Source: Glandiceps talaboti
Lineage: Eukaryota; Hemichordata; Enteropneusta; Spengelidae
Assembly: GCF_964340395.1 (NCBI RefSeq)
Contig: NC_135566.1
Location: 19,603,297 to 19,667,296, forward strand
Length of the DNA stretch: 64,000 bases
Direction of reading: 5' to 3'
Position 1 is the first letter of the stretch; the number at the start of each line of letters is the position of its first letter. Made by a program: the position numbers and the translations under genes. The notes under the pieces were generated by a model. That model was not told the origin of the DNA and ran no database searches. It saw only the letters and a list, made by a program, of their open reading frames with translations. Shown piece after piece: positions 43,062-56,057 of the stretch.

Positions 43062-43490
43062 AGGTTGCTCGTCGACAACTTGATGAATTCACAGTGTATA
43101 CCACACACTGGGGTTGCTCGTTGATAACTTGATGAATTCACAGTGTATACCACACACACTGGGGTTGCTCGTCGACAACTTGATGAATTCACAGTGTATA
43201 CCACACACTGGGGTTGCTCGTCGATAACTTGATGAATTCACAGTGTATACCATACACTGGAATTGCTCGTCGACAACTTGATGAATTCACAGTGTATACC
43301 ACACACTGGGGTTGCTCGTCGACAACTTGGTGAATTCACAGTGTATACCACACACTGGGGTTGCTCGTCGATAACTTGATGAATTCACAGTGTATACCAC
43401 ACACTGGGGTTGTTCGTCGATAACTTGATGAATTCACAGTGTATAGCACACACTGGGGTTGCTCGTCGATAACTTGATGAATTCACAGTT
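43062..43490. repeat. 49-bp minisatellite, about 9 units
   Basis: Units of the form GTTGCTCGTCGACAACTTGA then TGAATTCACAGTGTATACCACACACTGGG, with variants at GTCGAC/GTTGAT/GTCGAT. Each unit contains an EcoRI-like GAATTC and often a SalI-like GTCGAC. Non-coding. Confidence 0.93.
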
Positions 43491-43930
43491 GTTTAATATA
43501 TTGAGTTATACATGTGCAACGTTAGCCAATGATATAAAGGTGTGAAAAGTCACGATATTATAGAACTATCTGTTTCTAAAACCTCAGCTAAATTTTATTT
43601 GAGAATCTTCGTGTTGAAATCAACTATATGATAGGCAATTTAAATAATTATTGATTGCTGAAATCTAAATATTTACATACAGCTTTTCAGATGAGTCTGT
43701 AACGTTGTATACTTCGTGTGGAAATCCCAGTCACCGTACGCAGTGAACGGGCTGAGCTGAAAACCAAGGCAAGGACTGCACGGTGATATCATAGACCCTG
43801 TAGGGTCTATGGTGATATATAGCGAAAGAGCGCCTTGTCTGAATTGTGGTACATGTCAATATTTGTTCTTGTCTTTGTTTCTTACATCAATTCTTTAATA
43901 TTACTTCACGTAAGAGTTCAAACATAACCA

Positions 43931-43993
43931 CACACACACACACACACACACACATACATACATACATACATACATACACAGATATATATATAT

Positions 43994-44071
<78 letters not shown>

Positions 44072-44075
44072 AGGC
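43931..44075. repeat. (CA)n(CATA)n(TA)n
   Basis: Compound microsatellite bordering the left side of the Penelope fragment. Frames across it are artefacts. Confidence 0.95.
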
Positions 44076-44221
44076 AATTGATGAATTCACTGTGTCTGAT
44101 GATCGCAATATGCGTGAAACTCCGAGTTACACCCAAGAAAGAGTTCCAGTACTACCAAAACTATTACGCTCTGCCACTGCGGTATAGAGCACTGTCTTAT
44201 AGCAGATTGATACTCACCGAG
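44076..44221 (+). mobile_element. Penelope-like terminal fragment
   Basis: 44131-44221 is the complement of 32306-32390 (GAGTTCCAGTACTACCAAAA, CTGCGGTATAGAGCACTGTC, AGATTGATACTCACCGA), and 44092-44132 is a hammerhead-like fold. It is bordered on both sides by (TA)n. No RT sequence is present, so only the terminal region was retained. Confidence 0.75.
44092..44132 (+). ncRNA. Second hammerhead-like ribozyme motif
   Basis: Stem I GTGT/ACAC (44092-44095 and 44129-44132), CTGATGA (44096-44102), stem II CGCA/TGCG (44104-44107 and 44111-44114, loop ATA) with a T-T mismatch at its base, GAAA (44116-44119), stem III ACT/AGT (44119-44121 and 44125-44127) and cleavage triplet GTT with T44128 at the cut. 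All core bases are present. The mismatch and the less favoured triplet suggest reduced activity. Confidence 0.7.
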
Positions 44222-45764
<1,543 letters not shown>

Positions 45765-47269
45765 TTGGCTGTTTCACAATCAATGCCTCACTTATATTGC
45801 ACTTTGGAGCAAAAGTGAACTTGAACGTTTCGTAATGGTAATCTTCACAGATAGTTTATAAGAGAAGTTAATCTAAATTGTTCTACTCGTCAGTATATTT
45901 TGGACATTACATGTTATTGACACTACAAATCACCACATCTCATCAGATTCCAGTTTCTATTATACACTAGGTATGACCACCTAAAGTTCTCTAACATACC
46001 AGTGACTTTACTATACGTGCAATATTAATGCCCCTAAACCAATGTTACGGGCCCATTTGTATTAAAACTTACATTTACGTTAGCTTTTCAAAGCTTGGAA
46101 ATATTATCTGAAAGGCTATGAATAACCTAAAAATTGTCTTAATAAAAACAAAAGAACCTCCAGATCTGCCATGGGAAAACCCCCAAGACTCCCTCATCCC
46201 CAGAGGTCACTCATGCTTTCAACCAACAATCAGACGCACCAACCTTTTTACTGTCATAATGGTATTAAACTTTTCTTAAATATTTTCACCCTTTGTTAAT
46301 TTGAGATGATATTGTTTTTTAAAGATGTGAAATGTTTGCCAAGATAGTCTAAAAGTGCCTTAAACTCCAAATCTCCCCTACCAATGATACTACCATTAGA
46401 TATGCTGACGTTTATAATAATGATGCCATTTAACTTTTTAAGAACATATTTCAACCCTATGTTAAAGAATAGTTTCTGATACTTGATGGTGCTGTCTTGT
46501 AAATATTGGAGGTTATTGCTTGAAAGGGTTTGAATAGCCTAAAATTGGCTTTAAGAGTAAAAAACCTCCATTGCTTCTAGGGGAAGACCCCCTAGGACCC
46601 CACATGTGGTGGAGACATCCCAGTCTCAAGCTCTTCCCCCTACCTCTTACTGTCAAGATGCTATTAAACTTTATTTCAAAAATATTTCAACCCTTTGTAG
46701 TTGCTTTTTACATGTTGGTGCTGTCTTGTAATCTTGGAAATTATTTTCTGAAAATGTCTGAATATTCTCAAAATTGACTTTTCAGAGTTAAAACCTCCTG
46801 CGCTTCTAGGGGGAGACCCCAAGGACCCCATAAGAGATGTATATACTCCCTTCTCAAGCTTTCCCCCTACCTTTCACTGTCAAGATGCTATTAAACTCTT
46901 TTTGGAGTATATTTACCCTGTGTAGTCAACAATTATATGATAGTCGTATCCCGGAATCTTATTAAGTACTAGTATTTGCAAAACGGTCAAACAGTCCATA
47001 CTGAGTCACGATCAAAAAATACCTGTCATGTGAATATGATATATTGGGGGGGGGGGGGGGTCATAATGTTTTAGAATTAAGTGATGGGGGAGGGGGGTAG
47101 TCAGTCTGTCGTCGGGGTTTTTAAGTGTTTAATTGTTGTCGATTTTACAGATAGGGGGTCAGTGACTTTGTCGGCCCGATTTAAGAATCCACCGACCCCC
47201 CCCCCCCCAGCTGGAGAAACTGGCCGGTCCCTGACGCGTCAACTGATAGATTCCTTGTGATCGTCTCAT

Positions 47270-47354
47270 ATATATATATTATATATACATTGTATATATT
47301 TATATGTACTGTGCATACAAATATATACAAATATGCACACAGACGCGCGTGCAC

Positions 47355-47385
<31 letters not shown>

Positions 47386-47440
47386 TGTATGTATGTATGT
47401 ATGTATGTATGTATGTATGTATGTATGTATGTATGTATGC
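47270..47440. repeat. (TA)n and (GTAT)n microsatellites
   Basis: Short TA tract at 47270-47300, then (GTAT)n at 47355-47439. Thr/His/Ile-rich frames here are artefacts. Confidence 0.92.
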
Positions 47441-47851
47441 GTGTGCATATTTGTCTATCCATCTGTTTGTATGTCTGTCTGTCTTCACACTTGTTTTTAA
47501 CTTTTTTTATCGGGTTACAGTTGCCTAATAGTGATAAAATCAACTTTCTAAAAGCATTTATACTGAATTACCTGAGTAAATTGCTTAAGGAAACAATCGA
47601 TGGTCGTATATGTACACTTTACATTGTCATTTAAGAAAATGCATTTTTGTGAATTAAGTAAATGATATCAGAAACAGTTGATAAAACGTGTATTATGTTC
47701 GTTGATCTGATGAGTCGTGGCGACTTCATCAAAGTGCGCCCCCACACAAGTTGCACAGAACTTACTTGTACGGATACTGATCGTCTTGGCTTGTGAGAAG
47801 AGCACTCCTTGCATTGCTTGGGGTGTATTTGGTTACATTAGCCTTAGGCTT

Positions 47852-47852
<1 letters not shown>

Positions 47853-47904
<52 letters not shown>

Positions 47905-47910
47905 GCACGC
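47853..47910. repeat. (CA)n microsatellite
   Basis: About 24 CA units ending in GCACGC variants. Surrounding sequence to 48280 has no gene. Confidence 0.95.
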
Positions 47911-48284
47911 GCATGTGTATATTATGTACATTGAAATATTATATTTTCACCTTTTAATTTTAATTTCGCTATATTTTGGTCGGTGTGTGTACTTCCGTTA
48001 AAAACAATTTTACTCATTGTAATATTTGGACATATTCAAAAATCAGGTCTAGGCGAAATAGATTATTTCTTTGCAGTGAAAATTAAATCCCCTGAAAATA
48101 TAGTATGTATAAATGCGTGTGTTTGTGTAATAGATAATAAATTATATGTACATGCAAGTGTGAGTCAGAGTGCACGTGAATGACTGCGTTTGTCGTATAA
48201 ACTTATTTGTGAGATAGGAACACGTAATACATTAGATACTCACAGTTCACCACAGTTGGCAATCTAGCTAGGTAAATATGGAAC

Positions 48285-48286
<2 letters not shown>

Positions 48287-48364
<78 letters not shown>
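48287..48364. repeat. (ACAG)n(ATAG)n microsatellite
   Basis: Nine ACAG units followed by eleven ATAG units; a single base change separates the blocks. Confidence 0.95.
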
Positions 48365-48566
48365 CGTGGTAGTTTTTAATATGACATCATTTGATCTGTA
48401 CGTGCCCTCTTGGTCTCTCCTTCACCTGTCCTTACAACAGCGCTCAATGATTTTCTCCCTCTGACTTCTCAAAAAGAAACATATTATTTATACTGTGGAT
48501 ATAAACACTTGTCTCCCAAGAAGTCCAGTGAAGGCCATCCCTCATAGGTTCAGTGTAATCAGTTTA

Positions 48567-49349
48567 GGGGAGAACCATTTGATTTCTGGGAGGGGGGTGG
48601 TATGGAGGAAGTAGGTATGGGAGCAAATTTTTTTCCCAGTCAGAGTGACAGCAATTTTTTTTCTACTGTCGGTCCTGCATCAATTTTTTTTTCAAATGGT
48701 GTAGCAGTGTTAATTTTAATTTTTTAATTAGTCATTAAGTTTGAATGCGTTGTTCATACCTATACCACGTCACAATGCAATGGTTCACAACTGTACCTCT
48801 AAATAACTTGTTCTGTGCAAGTACAAGAATTAGCAGTTAGTATGAAAGATGTCTGTCTACCAACCATACTTCTGGTACTTAAATGTGTATGTACAAAAGA
48901 TGACTGGTAAAATATCCCTGAGGAGCTGACTGATCTGGGGAGTGCTGTACTCCTGACCCCTGTGAATTGCTTTCATCATAGTAGTACCAGGAACCAGAAG
49001 AAAATATCTTGCATGTGTAATGTGACCCATTCCAATATGTTGCAGCATGTAGAACAAACCTATGTATATAGTGCATGCTTTAATGATAAGTGCTGGAAAA
49101 AAAACAACAGGAATTTATACTTGTATTAAAAACATTTGCGCTGCCTATGGCGTGCCGCCAAAGAATACATGAGAATAAGGTTTCCAAATTTGCTCATTTC
49201 TGGTGCATTGTGACAATTTTTTTTTTCACTTCTGTCTGTTATGACAATTTTTTTTCTCAAGCCATTACAGGATAAAATTCACCTGGAAACATTTTTTTTC
49301 CTCAAAAGCCTCCATACCCCCCCCCCCCAGAAATCAAATGGTTCTCCCC
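48567..49349. mobile_element. PIF/Harbinger-like non-autonomous element 1
   Basis: 783 bp with near-perfect inverted ends of about 40 bp beginning GGGGAGAACCATTTGATTTC (left from 48567, right complement ending 49349), then a G run and GGTATGGAGG. The flanks are TTA at 48564-48566 and 49350-49352, a 3-bp duplication as made by PIF/Harbinger transposases. The interior has no transposase. T8-T9 tracts about 25-30 bp apart occur on the same strand in both halves. Related in ends and layout to 53873-55941. Confidence 0.75.
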
Positions 49350-50100
49350 TTATGTACGCTGTATAGATAGACACAAATTTCCCGTGATGAAAGTTGCACC
49401 ACGGTTCGTGGCGTGATTTGTAGTCTTGCAAATATTATTACCCAACACATGCTCAAAAGTGTTGCCATTTACGATCGATCCATTTCCTTCCCGCATGTAC
49501 TAGAGTATGTGATTTGTGTCGTCTGTATCCTAGCAAAGTACAGCCATGACGTCATGTATCACATGATCAATCATCAAAATGGCGACTATCGGTCGATAGG
49601 ATAGGAGAGAATCGTTCTTGTACTTCTTCGTTTTAAAGGTGAGAATTTTTAATGAGTTTTTATATTCTGTCGCATAGTTTCAAGCCACGTATACGTAAAT
49701 AGTTCGTATTTTCCAAGACCCTGTCCTTTAGATACGAAGTAACAGGTTTTCGCTTACAACTTTTGCGAGGGTAAACAAAACAGCCGTTCGCGTTCGGGGT
49801 TTTCGGGTTTTCAGTCGATTTACCGTGATTCACTCCACAATTTACGCCCGGGAACGGCCTGTTGGTGTGGTACTCGATCTGTTAGGGCGAACATGTAGAT
49901 CTACATGTCTGATTCACGATAAAACGTACTGTCAAAGTGTCACGGACGTAAACAAGCCGGTTGAAATCGAAAGACTAACATTCCCTGTGTCGTAACTTCA
50001 ATCGATCGTACGTACATGTAACCCTTGAAGGCAAAATCCGTTAATTTTGCAATATGAACATGTCACAGGTTTATTACAAGACCGCACCGTATTGTTACTT
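49350..50100 (+). promoter_or_regulatory. Candidate promoter and first exon donor
   Basis: A less AT-rich, CpG-containing stretch unlike its surroundings. It has a perfect CRE, TGACGTCA at 49547-49554, then CAAAATGGCGAC (YY1-like) at 49576-49587, and 50 bp later a strong donor TTTTAAAG/GTGAGAATT at 49639. Downstream CpGs continue (GTTCGCGTTCGGGG) to about 50000. The arrangement suggests a TATA-less start with a short untranslated exon transcribed to the right. No coding exon of the gene was recognised in the window. Confidence 0.4.
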
Positions 50101-51660
50101 TGCAAGGAAAACAGGTTTGACGATTTAATTCAACTGTAAGCTATCTGTCACTAAGATTGTGTGTTAATTTAAAGCTATGGGATTTGGAATGGAAGGATTT
50201 GAAAAGGCCAGCTCAATGTCAGCAAGTTTGATGTGGTGTGAAAAGACGGAAGTATTAACAGCCAGACTGAAGTGAAGTAATGTTATACTTGAGAACCATG
50301 AAAGGCGTTCAAAAGTTTGAGATTTAGTACTAAGTTCCCGCTGGGCATCTGCACTTCGATTTTATAGCCATGTTTACTACCAACTCTGATCACAATGCGT
50401 GGAATAGACACAGAAATTCTGTGTCTGAATGGGTGACTGAAATGGAATTCTCTCACCTACATTATCATACCATGGATATGCATGTAGGAAGGTTCCTACC
50501 TCCATGATCATTGTCATGGAGGTAGGAATTATTGTATAATGATATATACTGTGATGACATCCAGTTTGAAAGCTGCACTAACTGCGAATATTTTTATTTT
50601 TTTTTCGAAAATGCTAAATGTAAGTACTTACATGTACTTACATGTGATATCTTACACCATGGACAGTATTGCATTACCTGTGGGTAAACATATTTTTTCG
50701 TAGCTGTATACACAATAAATAGAAATAAATTTATGTTTGGGTCTGCACCCAAAAATGAGTGCCCTCAACACGATCACGAATTCAACCTGTTTCTGTACTG
50801 CTTATCATAATATCGACCACTGATTAACATGCACAATGTCTAATTTATATTGGTATTTTAATAATTTTCAATGAATAGTTTGTCCGGTCTGAAAATGATA
50901 CTTCGGTTACAACTAGTACAGTTTTAACATGGTGATAGATTCAAAACTGAGCTCTCGCTCAAGATTTAAACTTGTCACTACACTACATTTGTACCTACAG
51001 ATATTACTGACTACCAGTTAACAGATACATTTGTACATGTACAATGTATTTGTTTGGTAATTTTGCAGCTAGTGTAGGTTTAAACTTTAAGTACATGTAC
51101 GTCTGCCAATAAAAAATTCACATGAGATGTATTATAGTATTTATACCAATAATGGTTCTTTGAAAACTCCAGTGGTTATAGTGCATTTCTCCTTTAATAT
51201 GGCTACAAATATAATCATATTTATATTGTTGATAAATCAAATGTCTGTCCAACTACAGGAAGTACATGTAGGCACAATTGAAATCTTTATGTTATGACTT
51301 CACTCTCACCAATCAATCATGAGTTCATGTTATATTATATATCCAAACAAAAGATAAAAAAGGAAACTAATAAGAAACAAACGAAATCAAATGAAAACCA
51401 AACAAAAAGCAAAGCCAGACATTTCTTGAGTAGTTATGTAATTCATACATGTAGTAATACTTTGTCTGAGGTGACATAACCCTGTGTAGTCATTTCTTTA
51501 TATCAATATTTTTCATTTTGTATTGTGGTTTTTTTTTCTAAACAACATAAAACAAAAGAAAACAAATTTGAAAACCTCCTCACCTACTTTGAATCAATAC
51601 ATGTTATAGATAACTAGATAATCAGTACAGACTGTGACACATAACCTGCTGTCCAGTCAT
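50101..51660. other. No gene seen; possible intron
   Basis: AT-rich sequence with a perfect 15-bp hairpin at 50493-50528. No frame has recognisable protein similarity. Confidence 0.4.
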
Positions 51661-52966
51661 GGTGTTTTATTAGCTCCGCTGTCAGCGAAAGCTGAAAGCG
51701 TAGCTTTAGGTATAGGTGGGTATTGAGGTATAGAGAGTAGAGTGAATCATAGGTGTCCGTCAAACTTTTATATTTTTACTATCTACTCCGGAAGTGACAG
51801 TCGGAATTCTTCGATATTTGGTGTGCATGTTCCCTTGGGGGAGGCTATTCAGATTTGTTCATGCCAAGTTGATCTGTGCCATTTTCAATTTTTTATGATT
51901 TTTTTTCATAAAATGTCATTTTCATCAACTCCTTGAAAACCTCTTATTAGATTGCTTTGATATCTGGCGTGTTGATGCGCAGGGGGTAGCTTACTCAGAT
52001 TTGTTAATTTCAAGTCAGCACATCCTCATTTTTATTTTTTATGATTTTTTTTTTGTAATTTGAAAAAAAAATGAATATGTTAATGAGCATAATGACCGAC
52101 GCCATATTGGAAATCAGTCGACGAGACTTTAAGTAAACTGCCACTTTTCAAAAGACACTATTGACGTCAAACAAGCAATGTAATATGTGCTATAGTCATA
52201 ATTCTACGCATTGGGCGCCCAAATGACAAATATTTGTTCGAAACAGGGTTGTAAACTTCAAATCCAATTCTGCACCCTTCTACATAATCAGCCAGTCCGC
52301 AACATCCTCATTTGCATACTCTATCCTGATTCGACCAGAAGCTGTAGGTGACCTCATTTGACCGAGCGATTTTCCACAGCAAGTATCTTGAGTATCAACA
52401 CAGGACGTTCTTGGTACTCACTAAAATCACACTTCAGACCCACTATAAAAGTGTGATGTTTTCAGATAACATGTAACTTGTGGTTAATTCTATATTGTCG
52501 TGCAATTTGGAATGACAGTGAACCAGAATTCAGACAACTTGCGTAAGGAAGGGCATGCCAGGCATGCGGTTGAAGTTATGGCCGACAGTTCACATGTAAA
52601 GTTAAACGACATGAACGTGTCTTGCCTTTCCAAAATGCAAATATTTGGCAAGTAAAAATAATTAAAATAATTACAACTTTAATTTGGCTTCAGACTTTGC
52701 ATTATGTTTTGCGTATCTTTCCCCGTTTTACATGTAAATCCGAAAAGGTTCTCTCTCATCATGTCATCAGTGTCAGTGATCATACCGCGCGGGGCTGCTT
52801 TGAGTACGAGCGAAGTGAGGCATGTTGAGGTATTTTGTTGAGAATTATAAATATTGCGAAATGTCAAGTACAAGGTTTAAATACAATGGAATGATGAAAA
52901 AAATGGCAGAGTCTGCTGACAGGCGCCGGTCACAAGAAACACTGTGAATTAAAATATCAGACGATG

Positions 52967-53508
52967 TATGTATTAATCGCCGACAATCCACCCGTATGCA
53001 CGAGGGACTAACCCGGAAGCAAGTCGTTGTCAGCCATACGTTACAGTGGTAACATCGTCCGAGAAATCGCTGCGTTCAGAGTGTCATTATTCACAGAATT
53101 GTTGTTTTCGAGTGAAAACCCGTCTTGAATTGTATAACTCTAACAAATGAAGACATGTCAAGTTATATTTTGAAAGTTGTATCGCTAGTTTGAGACGATT
53201 TTCTCACGTACTATAGTACTATCGAGGCTTACTTGGAAGTAGTAGGACCTTACTCCAGTTCATCGGGAAGTTTAGCCAGTCCGATAATTCTTTCTGGTTT
53301 AGTTTACAACACTTTTGATCACGCAGATTTTGTTGTTGTGATGAAAAGAAATAAAAAAAAGATCATTTCAACCATTTCGTTGTGTTTTCTTTGTGAAAGG
53401 TAACCAACATGAACGAGTGTTACCACTGTAACGTATGGCTGAGAATGACTCTCTTCCGGGTACTTGAGATTGTCGCCGTACGGAAACTAAGATGGCGATT
53501 AATACATT
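52967..53508. mobile_element. MITE with long imperfect inverted ends
   Basis: About 540 bp. The left arm 52973-53056 and right arm 53416-53504 are complementary over TATTAATCGCC, CGACAAT, CCCGGAAG and the 23-bp inner block containing CAGCCATACGTTACAGTGGT, with one extra 19-bp segment in the right arm. No ORF. Ends TTAATCGCC flanked by TA on both sides could reflect a TA target duplication (mariner-like), not proven. Confidence 0.65.
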
Positions 53509-53872
53509 TCTTCCCTATATATATCTACCACAACTAGTACAAGTTGAATGTTGTTGACTTTGTAAATTTGTTAGAAAATTGAAATTCAAATTGCCTCAAA
53601 ATTATTTTAGATCCCTAGTTTATTTCATTCTTCATTAAAATTTTCCAGGGTTACAGCTGTAAGACACTGGAATTACTTATAGCCAACCTCAAAATCCTCT
53701 TTTTTTCTTTTTCTTGTGTGCATTTCCCAGTCATTTTTTTCTGAAATTTTGTGCAATTTTTCATAACAGTAGATTTTTGTCATAAAATGGTGACTATGGT
53801 ATAAAAGTACAATACATTACCAACTTCTGTGTAAAATGTGTTTTATAGTGAGACATCATATGAAACCACTAA

Positions 53873-55941
53873 GGGGTAGACCATTCGATATCCTGGGGGG
53901 GGGGGGGGGCTTGGAAGATTGGTGGAGAGTCATTATTTTTTTTCCCACCTGCTTGCCTGAGAATTATTTTTTTTCTCCTTCGCCTATGCTGGCAACTTTT
54001 TTTTTTCTTTGCTTCTTTGAGATATCCAGATTTTTTTATTACGTCAACGTTGAACACCTACTTTTGTTGCCACAATTTTCTGTTTGGTTTTCACACAGGG
54101 TAATACAGAGAGTAAAAAGATGCTGTTCTATCACACACAGATTTTATATAGAAAACTACATATTTCATACATGTTTGATTTTCAATTAAATAAACATCAT
54201 TGACAGTTTTTATGCCATGGTATACAAATCGGAAACTTGATTGGTGAGCTCAGACATTTAGATAGACCGGTCAGTTTCTCCAGCTTGGGGGGTTGGGGGG
54301 TGTCAGTGTTATTTTCCATTGGGCCAACAAAAAGTCACTGACCCCGTGAATAAAGTTTCATAGCATCTGACAGTAAGCTGTAGAGGGAAGAGCTTTGAGA
54401 CTGGAATATGTCTACCTCTTGTGTGAGTGTGTGTGAATAGGAGGGGGGGGGGGGGGCCTAGAAGCCCTGGATGATTTTTACTTCTAAAGGCAATGTTTAG
54501 GCCATTCACAGACACTTTCAGACAATAATTTACAAACTTTACAAGACAGCTCTAACATGTAAAAAGCAACTACATAAGGTTGAAACATTTTTGAAATAAA
54601 GTTTCATAGCATCTTGTCAGTAAGAGGTGGAGGAAAGAACTTTGATTTGAAACTGGAACATGTCTACCTCTTACGGGGGAGGGGGGTTCTAGGGGGTGTC
54701 CCCCTAGAAGCTCTGGGTGATTTTTACTCTTAAAGCCAATTTTCAGGCTATTAACAGACACTTTCAGACAATAATTTGCAAGCTTTACAAGACAGCTCTA
54801 ACAATTGTAAAAAAGCAACTACACATGGTTGAAACATTTTTTAAATAAAGTTTCATAGCATCTTGGCAGTAAGAGGTGGAGGGAAGAACTTTGATTTGAG
54901 GCTTGGACATATCTACCTCTTATGGGGGGGGGGGGGGTCCTAGGAGGTCTCCCCTAGAAGCTTTTCAAGTTTTTTTTTACCAATTTTGGTGAATCTTATT
55001 GTTGGTTTAACGAATGAGTGGCCTCTGGGGTGATGGAGTCCAAGGGGTCTCCCCCTGCCAGATCTGTAGTTTTTTGTTTCTATTTAGGCAATTTTTAGGT
55101 TATTCATAGCCTCTGAGATATATATTGCCAAGCATCGAAAAGCTAAAGTAAATATAACCTTTTTGAATAGGTTTTCCATGTTATAAAAGTGGGCCTGTAA
55201 CATTGGTATAGGGGCATTGATATTGCATGTATAGTAAAGTTACTGATGTGTTAGAGCACTTTAGGAGGTCATACCTAGTGTACAATAGAAACTTGAATTT
55301 GAGTTGTGGTGTTGATACATGTAGTGTCTGAAATAAGAAGTATATCATCCCTTCTGACAAATTCATACTGAAGAGACGAGAACAATTTAGATTAAGTTCT
55401 TTTATAAACTATCCAATAGTATGAAGATTACCATTACAAAACAGTCAAGTTCACTTTTGCCCCAAAGTGCAAGATAAGTGAAGCACTGATTGTGAAACAG
55501 CCAAAAAATTACATGGCATGTTCTGTAACTAGTGTGGTAGCTAGGTAATACATGTATTATATGTATAATTTTATGTATAGTTATGTTTGAACCCTTACAT
55601 GAAGTAATATTTAAACCATTTATGAAAGAAACAGAGACAAGAACAAATATATATATGTACCACAGGCTAACGAAACTGACTGGTCCCTGACATGTGTTTG
55701 AAACTGTTTGTCATGATTTGACAAGTGTCCTGGTTGGAGAGGTACGAGCAGGTTGAACAGTATACTCGAACCTGTGCATCATTTCCCTGTCAAGATATTT
55801 TTTTTTCTAGCAGCAGTGGTCCATCTTTTTTTTTCCATCACCCACTCATATCCGGATTTTTTTTTCAAGCAAATCCACTTGGCATCTTTTTTTTTCCCGA
55901 AATCTTCCAAGCCCCCCCCAGGATATCAAATGGTCCACCCC
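53873..55941. mobile_element. PIF/Harbinger-like non-autonomous element 2, with nested insert
   Basis: 2069 bp. Inverted ends of about 45 bp: GGGGTAGACCATTCGATATC then a long G run and CTTGGAAGATT on the left, with the right complement differing at two positions. Flanked by TAA at 53870-53872 and 55942-55944. Same ends and 3-bp duplication as element 1. About 1.4 kb of another repeat (54267-55690) sits inside. T8-T10 tracts recur on the plus strand in both arms, which gives Phe-rich frames that are not genes. Confidence 0.75.
54267..55690 (-). repeat. Repeat with GACC(G/A)GTCAGTTTC ends, nested copy
   Basis: Starts GACCGGTCAGTTTCTCCAGC and ends with the complement of GACCAGTCAGTTTCGTTAGC, suggesting short inverted ends. 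The interior holds about three subrepeats of some 290 bp with TTTGAAATAAAGTTTCATAG, GTCAGTAAGAGGTGGAG and GACAGCTCTAAC. Inverted relative to 43841-47222 and free of the insertions there. No ORF. Confidence 0.65.
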
Positions 55942-56057
55942 TAACCACTTTATTGCATCGCTAAAACAAAACTGCATAGTGAAGAGCTGAAGACCTGAAC
56001 CACTTCTACATGTCACCAAAATAAAAAATTAAATTAAAAAAAAAAACAGCGGAGCTA

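Larger units (their letters stand above)
51671..56057. mobile_element. Possible large element with TAGCTCCGCTGT ends
   Basis: TAGCTCCGCTGT at 51671-51682 and its complement ACAGCGGAGCTA at 56046-56057 face each other. Inside, left, are two diverged subrepeats of about 160 bp (GATATTTGGTGTGC / GATATCTGGCGTGT). Two further elements (52967-53508, 53873-55941) would then be nested insertions. Only 12 bp of inverted end supports it, so this is tentative. Confidence 0.35.

Noticed and set aside
47706-47732. CTGATGA followed by a perfect GTCG/CGAC stem
   Set aside because: The second core strand GAAA is missing (TTCATC instead), so it is just a small hairpin.
53836-54189. 117-codon Phe-rich frame
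   Set aside because: Phe runs come from poly-T tracts of a transposable element arm.
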